From NCBI GenBank assembly GCA_001644045.1, contig LUUF01000043.1, forward strand, positions 62,001-126,000: a stretch of DNA of 64,000 nucleotides, given 5' to 3'. A model generated the notes under the pieces. It ran no database searches. It was not told the origin of the DNA and worked only from the letters and a program-made list of their open reading frames with translations. The number at the start of each line of letters is the position of its first letter. Position 1 is the first letter of the stretch. Shown here in pieces: positions 7,694 through 16,235 of this stretch. Both the position numbers and the translations under genes were made by a program. The stretch is from Methylomonas methanica. Its GTDB lineage: Bacteria; Pseudomonadota; Gammaproteobacteria; Methylococcales; Methylomonadaceae.

Positions 7694-9007
7694 ATGACAT
7701 TCAAACTAAGCACTTTTAGCGCCGCCTTACTACTCGGCACCGCCAGCCTGTCGGCCAGCGCCGACGAAACCTGCGCTTCGCCGTACATGGCGAAAATCAC
7801 CGGCCAGGAGGATTTTGTTTACATCTGGACCTTGGGCGCGGAAGGCGTCGGCGACGAGCAGGACAAGCTGGTCACCGTCGACGTCAATCCCAAGTCCAAA
7901 CAATACGGCAAGGTGATCGGCAGCCTGTCGGTGGGCGGCCGCAACGAAGCCCACCATTCCGACTTTACCGACGACCGCAAATTTTTGTGGGCCGGCGGCT
8001 TGGATACCAACAAGATTTTCATCTTCGACGTGGCGACCGACCCCGCCAAACCCAAACTCAGCAAAACCATCACCGATTTTGTTGCCAAGAGCGGCGGCGT
8101 AGTGGGTCCGCACAGTTTGTACGCCTTGCCGGGCCGGATGATCATCACTGGCCTGTCAAATAACAAAGACCACGGCGGCCGCACCGCGATTGTGGAATAC
8201 AGTAATGCCGGCGATTACATTGCCACCTACTGGCTGCCGACCGACAGCAACCTGGAAGGCGCGATCAAATCCGGCAAATATGCCGACGGCTATAACTACG
8301 ACGTACGGGTATTGCCGCGCAAAAACCTGATGCTGACCTCGTCGTTTACCGGCTGGTCGAATTACATGATGGACTTCGGCAAAATGCTGGCCGATCCGGA
8401 AGCGATGAAACGCTTTGGCAACACCGTGGTGCAATGGGACTTACACAGCCGTCAGCCGAAAAAAGTCTTCGACGTACCGGGTGCGCCCCTGGAAATCCGT
8501 TGCGCCTGGGCGGAAGATCATAACTACTGCTTCACCAGCACTGCGCTGACGTCGAAAATCTGGCTGATTCATCAAGACGACAAGGGCGAATGGCAAGCCA
8601 AGGATGTCGCGGACATCGGCGAACCGGCCAAAATCCCGCTGCCGGTGGATATTTCCATCTCCAGCGACGACAAAACCTTGTGGGTCAACACCTTCATGGA
8701 TGGCATGACTCGCCGCTTCGACATCAGCGATCCATTCCACCTCAAACAAGTGTTCGAGCAAAAAATCGGCGCTCAGGTCAACATGGTGTCCTCCAGCTGG
8801 GACGGGAAACGCCTGTATTACACCTCCTCGTTGCTGGCTAATTGGGACAAAAAAGGCGCGGATAACGAGCAATTCTTCAAGGCTTACAGTTGGGATGGCA
8901 GCAAGTTGACCGAACAGTTCTCGATTGATTTCAACAAGGAGAAACTGGGCCGGGCGCATCAAATGCGGTTTGGGGCGTACGCCTTGTACGGTAAAGCGCC
9001 TAAGTAA
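7694..9007 (+). CDS. mtoX: Selenium-binding protein family methanethiol oxidase
   Basis: A 437-residue SBP56-family protein. In methylotrophs this family includes the periplasmic, copper-dependent methanethiol oxidase, which makes formaldehyde, H2S and H2O2. A Sec-type signal peptide is clear (residues 1-23, cleavage after SASA before DETCASPYM). Family segments follow: YMAKITGQEDFVYIW, RNEAHHSDFTDDRKFLW, VGPHSLYALPG and a C-terminal GRAHQMRFGAYALYG with His residues that may bind metal. I chose ATG 7694, because the 12 extra residues of the longer frame precede the signal peptide. It stands alone downstream of a palindromic repeat. Methanethiol oxidation is inferred from family; the exact substrate is not proven by sequence. 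Confidence 0.85.
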   Translation: MTFKLSTFSAALLLGTASLSASADETCASPYMAKITGQEDFVYIWTLGAEGVGDEQDKLVTVDVNPKSKQYGKVIGSLSVGGRNEAHHSDFTDDRKFLWAGGLDTNKIFIFDVATDPAKPKLSKTITDFVAKSGGVVGPHSLYALPGRMIITGLSNNKDHGGRTAIVEYSNAGDYIATYWLPTDSNLEGAIKSGKYADGYNYDVRVLPRKNLMLTSSFTGWSNYMMDFGKMLADPEAMKRFGNTVVQWDLHSRQPKKVFDVPGAPLEIRCAWAEDHNYCFTSTALTSKIWLIHQDDKGEWQAKDVADIGEPAKIPLPVDISISSDDKTLWVNTFMDGMTRRFDISDPFHLKQVFEQKIGAQVNMVSSSWDGKRLYYTSSLLANWDKKGADNEQFFKAYSWDGSKLTEQFSIDFNKEKLGRAHQMRFGAYALYGKAPK

Positions 9008-9367
9008 ATCCTCCAGGCGAATTTATCGACAGAGGGCTTTCCAAAAAAAATGCGACCCGGTGTTTTAGCCCCGGGTCGTTCCAATTCACGCGTCACTATT
9101 ACCTACCGGGTCATTTCATTGGCAGCAAATTTTTTTTTGCAAAATGTGTGGGCACGTAGGGTCTTGCTGATAAAAATCGTAGGGAAATGCCTGCGTCGTC
9201 TAACTATTACAACGTGTAAGTTGGCTTTCCGATAAGGATTGCCCAAACTGGTTGCAACGGTATTCTGGTCTAAGATTATGCAAACTAATCAAGTTCCCAA
9301 GGGATCGTTTCATAGAATTTGAGGGTGTAAAAAAGTCATTTTTATCAAAATCTTAAATTAAATCATC
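9008..9367. other. Intergenic region with one hairpin
   Basis: 360 bases without a convincing gene. The one clear structure is an inverted repeat with perfect 8-bp arms, CGACCCGG (9053-9060) and CCGGGTCG (9071-9078). On the plus strand an A8 tract precedes it and no T tract follows, so it is a weak end for the mtoX transcript; the T tract is on the minus strand. The rest (9080-9360) is AT-rich and should hold the promoter of the REC gene. A 61-codon frame at 9050 overlaps the hairpin and is not convincing. Confidence 0.5.
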
Positions 9368-10579
9368 ATGCACAAAATATTGGTTGTCGATGACGACAAA
9401 ATTACCCATGCGTTCATCAGGCGGGAATTGGCTTTTAAGTATGACCTTGTCGCAACCTTCAGCGGCGAGCAAGTCTTAGCCGAGTTAGAGCAAAACCAGC
9501 CGGACATTATTCTGCTCGACGTGGAAATGCCTGGCCTCAATGGCTATGAAGTCTGCGAACGAGTCAGGGCCAATCCCAAGACCACCGATATACCTATCAT
9601 TTTTCTGTCGGGTAGAAGCGAGTTACGCGACCGGATGCAGGGCTTCGAAGCCGGCGCGGACGATTACATTGTCAAGCCGTTTCACCCGGAGGATTTGACA
9701 GCCAAACTCAACATACTGATTCAGTACCGGCAGCGCCGTCAGGAATTGTCGCTACAGGTGGAAGAAGCGCGAAAAACGGCATTTATCGCCATTTCCAGCT
9801 CCAGCGATCTGGGACAAGCCATCAATTTCATCGAAAAAACTCATGTGTTGAGCGATTTTGATCAGTTGGCTAAAGCATTCTTCGCCGTGACGCGCTCGAT
9901 GGATTTGAAATGCACGATGATGATTAAAAGCCGGGAGAGCAATCTGTTTTATTCCTCCTCGCATAACTCGGTCAGCCCGATGGAGTCGGAATTGATTGCC
10001 GCATTAGCGGCGGAGAAACGCTTTTTCGATTTCGATTGCAGAACCCAAATTAACTATCCGAATATTTCCTTGTTGATCAAAAACATGCCGCTGGGCGATA
10101 TGGAACGTTATGGCCGGATTAAAGATTTTTTTCCGGCGATGCTAAGTACGGCTGACATCAAGATCGAACAAATCCAATCGCAACTTGCCGTTGCCCAGCA
10201 AATGAACGAGACCCGCGACGCGTTCGCGGTAGTTGCCGGCCTATTGGAAACGATCAAATCCGGACTGGAATCCAATCAAAAGCAAAGCATCAGGATTATG
10301 CGCAACATGTTGATGGAACTGGATAAAAACCTGCCACGCATGGCCTTGGACGAAGACCAGGAACAATACATTCTCGATCGAGTGGACAGAGCCATCGAAG
10401 ACGCGCACCAGGCTATTTCCGCAAACGAGAAAATCAATGAATCGTTCCAGGCCGTGCTGGAGAATTTGCAGGATTTACTGTTTAAACAACAGCAGTTGCA
10501 GGCGTTGTTGCTGACGCCGGTTGTGGATGAGGCTCAGAACGATGATGATGGGTATCAGATGGATATTGAGTTGTTTTGA
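9368..10579 (+). CDS. Response regulator with unrecognised output region
   Basis: Residues 1-125 form a canonical receiver domain: acidic pocket VDDD at 7-10, phospho-acceptor Asp51 in LLDVEMPG, a Ser/Thr switch in FLSGRSE and the Lys of VKPF. A helical linker (about 125-150) follows. Residues 150-403 match no output domain that I recognise: there is no DNA-binding, GGDEF, EAL or kinase motif. Part of it (about 160-270) could be a degenerate sensor-like fold, and the C-terminal 120 residues look strongly helical and coiled-coil prone (QSQLAVAQQMNE through LEENLQDLL-like segments). No partner kinase is adjacent. It probably works by protein-protein interaction. Confidence 0.8.
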   Translation: MHKILVVDDDKITHAFIRRELAFKYDLVATFSGEQVLAELEQNQPDIILLDVEMPGLNGYEVCERVRANPKTTDIPIIFLSGRSELRDRMQGFEAGADDYIVKPFHPEDLTAKLNILIQYRQRRQELSLQVEEARKTAFIAISSSSDLGQAINFIEKTHVLSDFDQLAKAFFAVTRSMDLKCTMMIKSRESNLFYSSSHNSVSPMESELIAALAAEKRFFDFDCRTQINYPNISLLIKNMPLGDMERYGRIKDFFPAMLSTADIKIEQIQSQLAVAQQMNETRDAFAVVAGLLETIKSGLESNQKQSIRIMRNMLMELDKNLPRMALDEDQEQYILDRVDRAIEDAHQAISANEKINESFQAVLENLQDLLFKQQQLQALLLTPVVDEAQNDDDGYQMDIELF

Positions 10580-10587
10580 GTTATTTG

Positions 10588-10852
10588 GTGTCGCTGGCGC
10601 GACGGCTGATTTTGAAGTCGGTTCGCGGACCGACGGCCGCGATACTTTCTTTTGCGTGGCCAAAAGAAAGTATCCAAAGAAAAGGCCACCCGGATGCCGC
10701 TTTGATCCTGCGCGCCGAAGCTTTTATCGAGGGTCGGCAGAAGTGGCTTCCCAGCCCCTCCGCCGACGCACCGCATCCATGCGGTGCCCCTTCGGACTGA
10801 TCTCGATAAAAGCTTCGGTGCTCGGCGCGGCATACGGGAGGAAACCCCCTCG
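10588..10852. repeat. Dispersed repeat, copy A (about 265 bp)
   Basis: Pairs imperfectly but over its whole length with 11881-12148 in inverted orientation. Shared landmarks in order are TGTCGCT...GCGACGG, ATACTTTCTTTTGCGT, CAAAAGAAAGTATCCAAAGA, CCGGATGCCGCTTTGATCCT, a variable hairpin centre, and CTCGGCGCGGCATACGGGAG. Reading frames inside it are not conserved between copies, so it looks non-coding. Only the two copies in this window can be seen. Confidence 0.8.
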
Positions 10853-10892
10853 CTAAATCCGACAGCTTATTATTTTCGAAGCTTGGTATTTT

Positions 10893-10985
10893 TGTAGGGC
10901 GCATTAGCGATAGCGTAATGCGCCGAATTAGTTAAAGCCAACATCCGGCGCAATACGGCTACGCCTATTGACGCCCTAAATGCGC
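10893..10985. repeat. Palindromic repeat element
   Basis: Perfect 9-bp arms GGCGCATTA (10898-10906) and TAATGCGCC (10916-10924) are followed by a related GCGCAATACGG...TTGACGCCC stretch and another ATGCGCC. It resembles short intergenic palindromes common in methylotroph and pseudomonad genomes. It lies between repeat copy A and the DUF5677-like gene. Confidence 0.65.
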
Positions 10986-11054
10986 CTTACGGCCTTAGCA
11001 GCAGTCAACCCTTTGTTGTCGGGCAGTAAAAAATTGTTTCCCAGAGACTTTAAG

Positions 11055-11801
11055 ATGATGAAAGCTAAAGAACATTTAGCAGAGCTACACGATAGGTGCT
11101 TAGAGCTATCGAGTAACATTAATTTTGACAAGCGGCACGCACTTCATTTTGGCTTGATGTCTCTTTACGGGTCAATAGTCGAGCTTGTCGGCAGCATTCT
11201 TATCCTTATGAATAACAATGGGAAGCTCGGGATCCGATCGCTATTCCGAACCTTTTTGGAGACTTACGTAGAGTTTCAGAATCTAGCTCAAGACCCGAAA
11301 TACGGATACTACATCGATGCGAACGATCTCAAAGAATGGCTAAAAGTACTTCGGGTTGCCGCGGGGAATAAGAACCCATATTTGGCGGACATTGCTGATA
11401 TGCCCAATATAAGTTCAGTAATTAGAGATAAAGAACAGCAGTTACAGAAACTAAAGCAGAGCGGTTATGAACCTCTTGATATTCGGTCAAAATTCAAACG
11501 TGCTGGGATGGAGGAGGAATACTTTTCGATCTACAACTTTTTATGCACAGAGTCGCATAGCAATAAGAGAGCCCTGATAGAGCGTCATGCAGACGTTGGC
11601 GATAACGACTATGAACTGGTCTTTTATAAGAGCCCGCCAGATGAGGATTTTCTGGATATATTGGACTCAGCCGCTGGGTTGCTCGTTTCGGCGACTATTC
11701 AGCTCCATGAAGTTTTTGGCAGTGACAGTGTGTCCGAAGCCAAACTATTAGGAGGAAAGCTTAAAGATGCTCGCTCGAGTTACTCAAGTCGAGGGTCATA
11801 G
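11055..11801 (+). CDS. DUF5677-like protein bracketed by inverted repeats
   Basis: A 248-residue, mainly helical protein. It resembles the DUF5677 group through the HFGLMSLYGSIVELVGSIL segment, the R-x-LFRTFLETYVEF helix and a downstream C-x-ESHSNKRAL segment containing His and Glu. I chose ATG 11055 (MMKAKEHLAEL), because the 25 upstream codons run into a palindromic repeat. Base and codon use are more AT-rich than in the neighbours. It stands alone between two inverted copies of a ~265-bp repeat (10588-10852 and 11881-12148), so it looks like accessory, probably transferred, DNA. The function is unknown; such proteins occur in defence-like or mobile contexts, but nothing here proves that. 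Confidence 0.6.
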   Translation: MMKAKEHLAELHDRCLELSSNINFDKRHALHFGLMSLYGSIVELVGSILILMNNNGKLGIRSLFRTFLETYVEFQNLAQDPKYGYYIDANDLKEWLKVLRVAAGNKNPYLADIADMPNISSVIRDKEQQLQKLKQSGYEPLDIRSKFKRAGMEEEYFSIYNFLCTESHSNKRALIERHADVGDNDYELVFYKSPPDEDFLDILDSAAGLLVSATIQLHEVFGSDSVSEAKLLGGKLKDARSSYSSRGS

Positions 11802-11880
11802 GATCTGCTGAACAACTTTAAGTGCATCGGTCGAACTGCATCGAAGCGACATTTTTTATAAAAACAAAGTGTCCTTCAAA

Positions 11881-12148
11881 CTTCGGGAGGTGTTTCTCCC
11901 GTATGCCGCGCCGAGAACCGGAGCTTTTGGACGGATCAGCCCGCAGGGGGGCGGCATGGATGCCGCACGTTGCCGAAGGGGCAGGAAGCCCCTTTCGGCA
12001 ACCCCGTTCAAAAGCTTCGGAGCGCAGGATCAAAGCGGCATCCGGGTCGCCTTTTCTTTGGATACTTTCTTTTGGCGACGCAAAAGAAAGTATCTCGGCT
12101 GTCGGTCCGAGAACCGACGTCAAAATAAAACCGTCGCGATAGCGACAC
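11881..12148. repeat. Dispersed repeat, copy B (about 265 bp, inverted)
   Basis: Reverse-complement relative of 10588-10852, with the same ordered landmarks and a different hairpin at the centre (CCGAAGGGG / CCCCTTTCGG here). The two copies enclose the DUF5677-like gene as a ~1.0-kb insert with inverted ends. Confidence 0.8.
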
Positions 12149-12239
12149 ATAATTCTAAATCTCCTCACCCCCTGCCCTCTCCAGCAGGAGAGGGGGCAAG
12201 CCATCGAATATCGATGCGTGATATGTTCAAGGTAGCCAC

Positions 12240-14150
12240 ATGAAAATCTTCATAATATTCTGCATTCTCTTAGCTGCTGCTAATGCTATTGCTCAAGAGA
12301 CAAAGCCCTTAGCTCCCGGCTACACGGCACTACCTTTCGAACCCGCAAAACCCGGCACCTACACCCTGCCAATCATCACTCAAGCCGCCGACGGCGAAGT
12401 ATTAACCAGCAATAACCAAACAAAACACCTCCATGATTTGATGGGCGACAAACTGGTGCTGCTAAGCTTCATCTACGCCGCCTGCAGCGATGTCAACGGC
12501 TGCCCGTTGGCGACGCAGGTGCTGCACAAGATCAGCCGGCAGTTGCAGAAACAACCCGAATTGGCCGACAAACTCAGATTATTAACGCTCAGCTTTAACC
12601 CCACGCAAGACACGCCGGAGATGATGCGTCATTACGGCGAGGGCTTTAAAACCGGCGACTTCGACTGGCAGTTTCTGACCACGCGCGACGAAGCCGCTTT
12701 GCAGCCCATCCTCGACGGTTATCAGCAAAACGTGCAAAAAGTCTACGACGATAAAGGCCAGTTCACCGGCACGTTTTCGCATTTACTGCGGGTGTATTTG
12801 ATCGATAAAGATAAGAATGTTCGCAATATTTATAGCGTGGATTTTCTACATGCCGACACGCTGATCAACGATGTAAAAACCTTGCTGGCCGATGCCAAGC
12901 CGCAAGCCGCGGTGCAGGCAGTCTCCCCCGAAGTGTTGTTTCAACCCGGCGACAATAAGCAACATTACCAGCAAGCCGATTATCAAACGCGATCATTAGC
13001 GTTGGAACAGCGGCGGGGCCAGTCGGCGAATTTGCTGGCGTTTGCCCAAAAGCCGCCGTTGGGTTTGCCGAAGTTGCCGGTGCCGAAAGACAACCAATTG
13101 ACGCCAGCCAAGATAGCGCTGGGCCGTAAGCTGTTTTTCGACCGGCGATTGTCTCTGAACAACACATTTTCTTGTGCGATATGCCATATCCCGGAGCAGG
13201 GTTTCAGCAATAACGAAATGACCACGGCGGTGGGGATCGAGGGGCGTAGCGTCAGGCGCAACAGTCCGTCCTTGTATAACGTCGGCTATGCGCAATTGTT
13301 ATTTCACGACGGCCGCGAAAACAGCCTGGAGCAGCAAGCTTGGGGGCCGTTGTTGGCGCATAACGAGATGGCCAATCCGTCCATCGGCTATGTGGTGGAC
13401 AAGCTAAAAGCCAGCGCCGACTATCGCGGTCTGTTCGAAAAAGCCTTTGGTAAAGGTCCGACGATGGAAACCATCGGCCAGGCCTTGGCCAACTATCAGC
13501 GCACTTTGAATTCCTCCGATTCGGCTTTCGACCGTTGGTATTTCGGCAAGCAAAAAGCTGCGCTGAGTGAGCCGGCCCGGCGCGGATTTGCGTTGTTTAC
13601 CGGCAAAGCCGCTTGCAGCGCTTGTCATGTCATTAGCGATAAATCGGCGTTGTTTACCGATCAAAAACGTCATAACACCGGCATCGGCTACACGGAGTCC
13701 ATGCAAAAAGCCCCGGAAAAGCAACGGGTGCAAGTCGCGCCGGGCGTATTTGTGGATGTGAATAGCGACAATCTGAAAGGTCTGAATACCGAGAAAGCCA
13801 ACGACCTGGGCTATTACGAGATCAGTCAAATTCCCGTCGACCGCTGGGCGTACAAAACGCCGTCGTTGCGCAATGTCGCGTTGAGTGCGCCATACATGCA
13901 TAACGGTTCATTGCCGACCTTGGCGGAGGTGGTGAAGTTTTACAATCAAGGCGGCGCGGCCAACGAAAATTTATCGCCCTTGCTCAAACCGCTGGGTTTG
14001 TCTGACCGGGAAAGCGCCGACCTGGTAGCGTTTTTGGAAGCGCTGAACGGCGGCAACGTAAGCACCTTGGTTTCCGACGCCTTTGCCGCGCCGGTCGGCG
14101 ATAGTGGGGCGATAGCGCGGCCCATGCCGAGTACTAGCCAGGCTAGATAG
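12240..14150 (+). CDS. SCO domain fused to a diheme cytochrome c peroxidase
   Basis: A 636-residue periplasmic fusion. Residues 1-18 are a signal peptide (cleavage near AIAQE). Residues about 40-220 are a SCO/thioredoxin-like domain with the copper-binding pair Cys82 and Cys88 (ACSDVNGCPL, so CX5C, where SCO proteins normally have CX3C) and His181 at the usual C-terminal ligand position before LLRVYLIDKD. Residues about 265-610 are a CcpA/MauG-type diheme peroxidase with heme motifs CAICH (312-316) and CSACH (459-463) and the family block APYMHNGSLPTL. Known separate members handle copper delivery or thiol redox (SCO) and peroxide reduction or oxidative maturation (diheme enzymes). The joint function is unknown. 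No partner gene is adjacent. Confidence 0.88.
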   Translation: MKIFIIFCILLAAANAIAQETKPLAPGYTALPFEPAKPGTYTLPIITQAADGEVLTSNNQTKHLHDLMGDKLVLLSFIYAACSDVNGCPLATQVLHKISRQLQKQPELADKLRLLTLSFNPTQDTPEMMRHYGEGFKTGDFDWQFLTTRDEAALQPILDGYQQNVQKVYDDKGQFTGTFSHLLRVYLIDKDKNVRNIYSVDFLHADTLINDVKTLLADAKPQAAVQAVSPEVLFQPGDNKQHYQQADYQTRSLALEQRRGQSANLLAFAQKPPLGLPKLPVPKDNQLTPAKIALGRKLFFDRRLSLNNTFSCAICHIPEQGFSNNEMTTAVGIEGRSVRRNSPSLYNVGYAQLLFHDGRENSLEQQAWGPLLAHNEMANPSIGYVVDKLKASADYRGLFEKAFGKGPTMETIGQALANYQRTLNSSDSAFDRWYFGKQKAALSEPARRGFALFTGKAACSACHVISDKSALFTDQKRHNTGIGYTESMQKAPEKQRVQVAPGVFVDVNSDNLKGLNTEKANDLGYYEISQIPVDRWAYKTPSLRNVALSAPYMHNGSLPTLAEVVKFYNQGGAANENLSPLLKPLGLSDRESADLVAFLEALNGGNVSTLVSDAFAAPVGDSGAIARPMPSTSQAR

Positions 14151-14173
14151 CGTCGGGGATTGGCCGGTTTTTT

Positions 14174-14191
14174 TTGTCACAAAACGGTAAT
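14174..14191 (+). promoter_or_regulatory. Candidate Pho box upstream of phoB
   Basis: TTGTCACAAAACGGTAAT follows the 7-4-7 direct-repeat layout of the PhoB site (CTGTCAT-A4-CTGTCAT) with most key positions kept (TGTCA in the first half, GT.AT in the second). It lies about 47 bases upstream of the phoB start, as expected for autoregulation. The match is imperfect. Confidence 0.5.
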
Positions 14192-14237
14192 ATAGCGCTG
14201 CTAAATTAGCCCAATCCTTGGACCCTTTAGACTAAAC

Positions 14238-14936
14238 ATGCTTATGTCGAACTTGAAAATCCTGGTCGTGGAAGACGAAGACGCTATCAGGGAGATGCTG
14301 GTCATGGTGTTGGAGCAGGCGAATCTGAATGTGATCGCCGTCGGCAGTGCCGAGCAGGCAAGGGAGAGTCTGGCCGATAATATGGTGGATTTAATTATCC
14401 TGGACTGGATGCTGCCGGGGATCAGCGGTGTGGAGCTGGCTAGACGCCTGAAAAACGAACCGGGTTATAAGGATTTACCCATTATCTTGCTTACCGCGCG
14501 CGGCGAGGAAGAAGACAAGATTCGCGGTCTGGAAATCGGTGCGGACGATTATGTGACCAAGCCGTTTTCGCCCAAGGAACTCATCGCCCGCATCAAGGCC
14601 GTGATGCGCCGCAGCGGTAAGCTGTCGGAATCAGGCCAACTTAGCGTCGGCGACCTGACTCTGGATGCCGAGCAACATAAGCTGACCATTGCCGGGCGCA
14701 GTTTGGAAGTCAGTCCCACCGAGTTTAGATTAATGCAATTTTTTATGACCAATCCCGACAAGGTCTACAGCCGCACCCATTTGCTGGATCAGGTCTGGGG
14801 TCGTAGCGTGTACATCGAGGAACGTACCGTCGATGTGCATATTCGCCGCTTGCGCAAAATTTTGGCTACATACGGCCGTGAGGAACTGATTCAGACCGTG
14901 CGCGGTTTCGGTTACCGCTTTTCGATGGCAAACTGA
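14238..14936 (+). CDS. phoB: Phosphate regulon response regulator PhoB
   Basis: A 232-residue OmpR-type regulator. The receiver domain has the acidic residues VEDED, phospho-acceptor Asp56 in ILDWMLPG, Thr in LLTARGE and Lys in VTKPFSPKEL. A winged-helix DNA-binding domain follows (SPTEFRLMQFFM, RTHLLDQVWG, ERTVDVHIRRLRKIL, TVRGFGYRFS), very close to PhoB throughout. It activates phosphate-starvation genes. ATG 14238 and ATG 14244 (MSNLKIL) are both possible. phoR follows after 6 bp, and a candidate Pho box lies upstream, so the pair is probably autoregulated. Confidence 0.95.
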   Translation: MLMSNLKILVVEDEDAIREMLVMVLEQANLNVIAVGSAEQARESLADNMVDLIILDWMLPGISGVELARRLKNEPGYKDLPIILLTARGEEEDKIRGLEIGADDYVTKPFSPKELIARIKAVMRRSGKLSESGQLSVGDLTLDAEQHKLTIAGRSLEVSPTEFRLMQFFMTNPDKVYSRTHLLDQVWGRSVYIEERTVDVHIRRLRKILATYGREELIQTVRGFGYRFSMAN

Positions 14937-14942
14937 TTATTC

Positions 14943-16217
14943 ATGCAGCGTTGGCAGCGGGAAATAAATATTGCTATTGCTTTACTGATACCGGCGGTAC
15001 TGCTGAGTTTTTTTGTCGGGCACTTCAGTCATTTTTTGTTGGCGATTACGCTATTTCTGTATATCAGGCAGACCATCAGCGTTAACAAGCTGGAGCGTTG
15101 GCTCAGCCAGGGCGGGATTGGCGAACGGCCGGACTTTAAAGGGATCTGGGGGGATATTTACTATCATCTTTATAAAATCCGTAAAAGTCAGAAACGCCGC
15201 AAGAAAAAGCTGGGCAAGATGCTGGATAGCTTTCGTAAGTCCACCAGCGCCTTACCCGATGCGATTGTGGTGTTGGGCGCATACGGCGAGATAGAGTGGA
15301 GCAATAAGGTTGCCCACGATTTTTTGGGTCTGAAAAGGTCGGACAACGGGCAGCGGATTCCCAATCTAGTGCGCCATCCGCTGTTCGTTCAATATCTGAA
15401 AGATCAGGACTACCACAACAAAATCTGTATTCCGTCGCCGGTTAACGAAAACATGTTTTTGCAAATCGGCATCGTCCCGTACGGCGTCGGTCTGCGCTTG
15501 TTAATGGCTCAGGATGTTACCCATCTGAAGAATATCGAACGGATGCGCACCGATTTCGTTGCCAATGTGTCTCATGAATTGCGCACTCCCATCACCGTGC
15601 TGCGCGGCTATCTGGAAACGCTGCAGGAAATGGACGAGGGCAATAGTCCTTATACCCGGTCTTTCCAAAACATGGCGGCGCAAACCGAGCGCATGCAAGT
15701 ATTGATAGACGATTTACTGCTGCTGGCGCGCCTGGAAAGTAAAACCAAAAAATTCGAATGCGTGCAGATAAACGAGTTGCTGGCGCAGGTTTGTCAGGAA
15801 AGCGATCTGCTGGAAAGAGACGAACGCCGGGTCGAGTTGGTTGTGGATAGCCATGCCAATGTACGTGGCGATATGGAAGAATTGCGCAGCGCGTTCAGCA
15901 ATCTGTTGGTCAATGCGATGAAATATTCGCAGCCCAGCTCGCCGGTTAAAGTCAGTTGGCGCGGCAAGCCCGACGGCGGTGTTTATCTGGAAGTGGAAGA
16001 CTTTGGCGACGGTATCGCCAGCTTTGATATTCCCAGGATTACCGAGCGTTTTTATCGCGCCGAAGTTAAACGCAATCAAAAAATCCCCGGCACCGGTTTG
16101 GGTCTGGCTATAGTCAAGCATGTGCTGGTCAGACATGACGCCAAGCTGGAAATTGAAAGCCAACTGGGTAAAGGCAGCACATTCCGTTGCGTGTTTCCGC
16201 GGCAGCGGGTGTGTTGA
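14943..16217 (+). CDS. phoR: Phosphate regulon sensor kinase PhoR
   Basis: A 424-residue membrane histidine kinase. Two hydrophobic segments at residues about 9-45 form the short N-terminal membrane anchor typical of PhoR, followed by the basic RKSQKRRKKKLGKML stretch and a PAS domain (about 95-195). The H-box (FVANVSHELRTPITVLRGY) carries the phospho-accepting His, and the ATPase domain has N (LVNAMKYS), G1 (VEDFGDGI) and G2 (GTGLGLAIVKH) boxes. It phosphorylates and dephosphorylates PhoB in response to phosphate transport state. It lies 6 bp after phoB. The 59.3-61.0 kb PiT system could be linked functionally, but no Pho box was found there. Confidence 0.94.
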   Translation: MQRWQREINIAIALLIPAVLLSFFVGHFSHFLLAITLFLYIRQTISVNKLERWLSQGGIGERPDFKGIWGDIYYHLYKIRKSQKRRKKKLGKMLDSFRKSTSALPDAIVVLGAYGEIEWSNKVAHDFLGLKRSDNGQRIPNLVRHPLFVQYLKDQDYHNKICIPSPVNENMFLQIGIVPYGVGLRLLMAQDVTHLKNIERMRTDFVANVSHELRTPITVLRGYLETLQEMDEGNSPYTRSFQNMAAQTERMQVLIDDLLLLARLESKTKKFECVQINELLAQVCQESDLLERDERRVELVVDSHANVRGDMEELRSAFSNLLVNAMKYSQPSSPVKVSWRGKPDGGVYLEVEDFGDGIASFDIPRITERFYRAEVKRNQKIPGTGLGLAIVKHVLVRHDAKLEIESQLGKGSTFRCVFPRQRVC

Positions 16218-16235
16218 GCTGCGGCTAGATTGCTG

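Noticed and set aside
9053..9078. Hairpin as the terminator of mtoX
   Set aside because: No T run follows on the plus strand; the T run is on the minus strand where no gene ends.
10521..10904. Several 60-111 codon frames on both strands inside repeat copy A
   Set aside because: They lie in a dispersed repeat, their frames are not kept in copy B, and they have no ribosome sites.
11818..12243. Frames of 106-128 codons inside repeat copy B
   Set aside because: Same repeat family; translations are Arg/Pro-rich and not shared with copy A.
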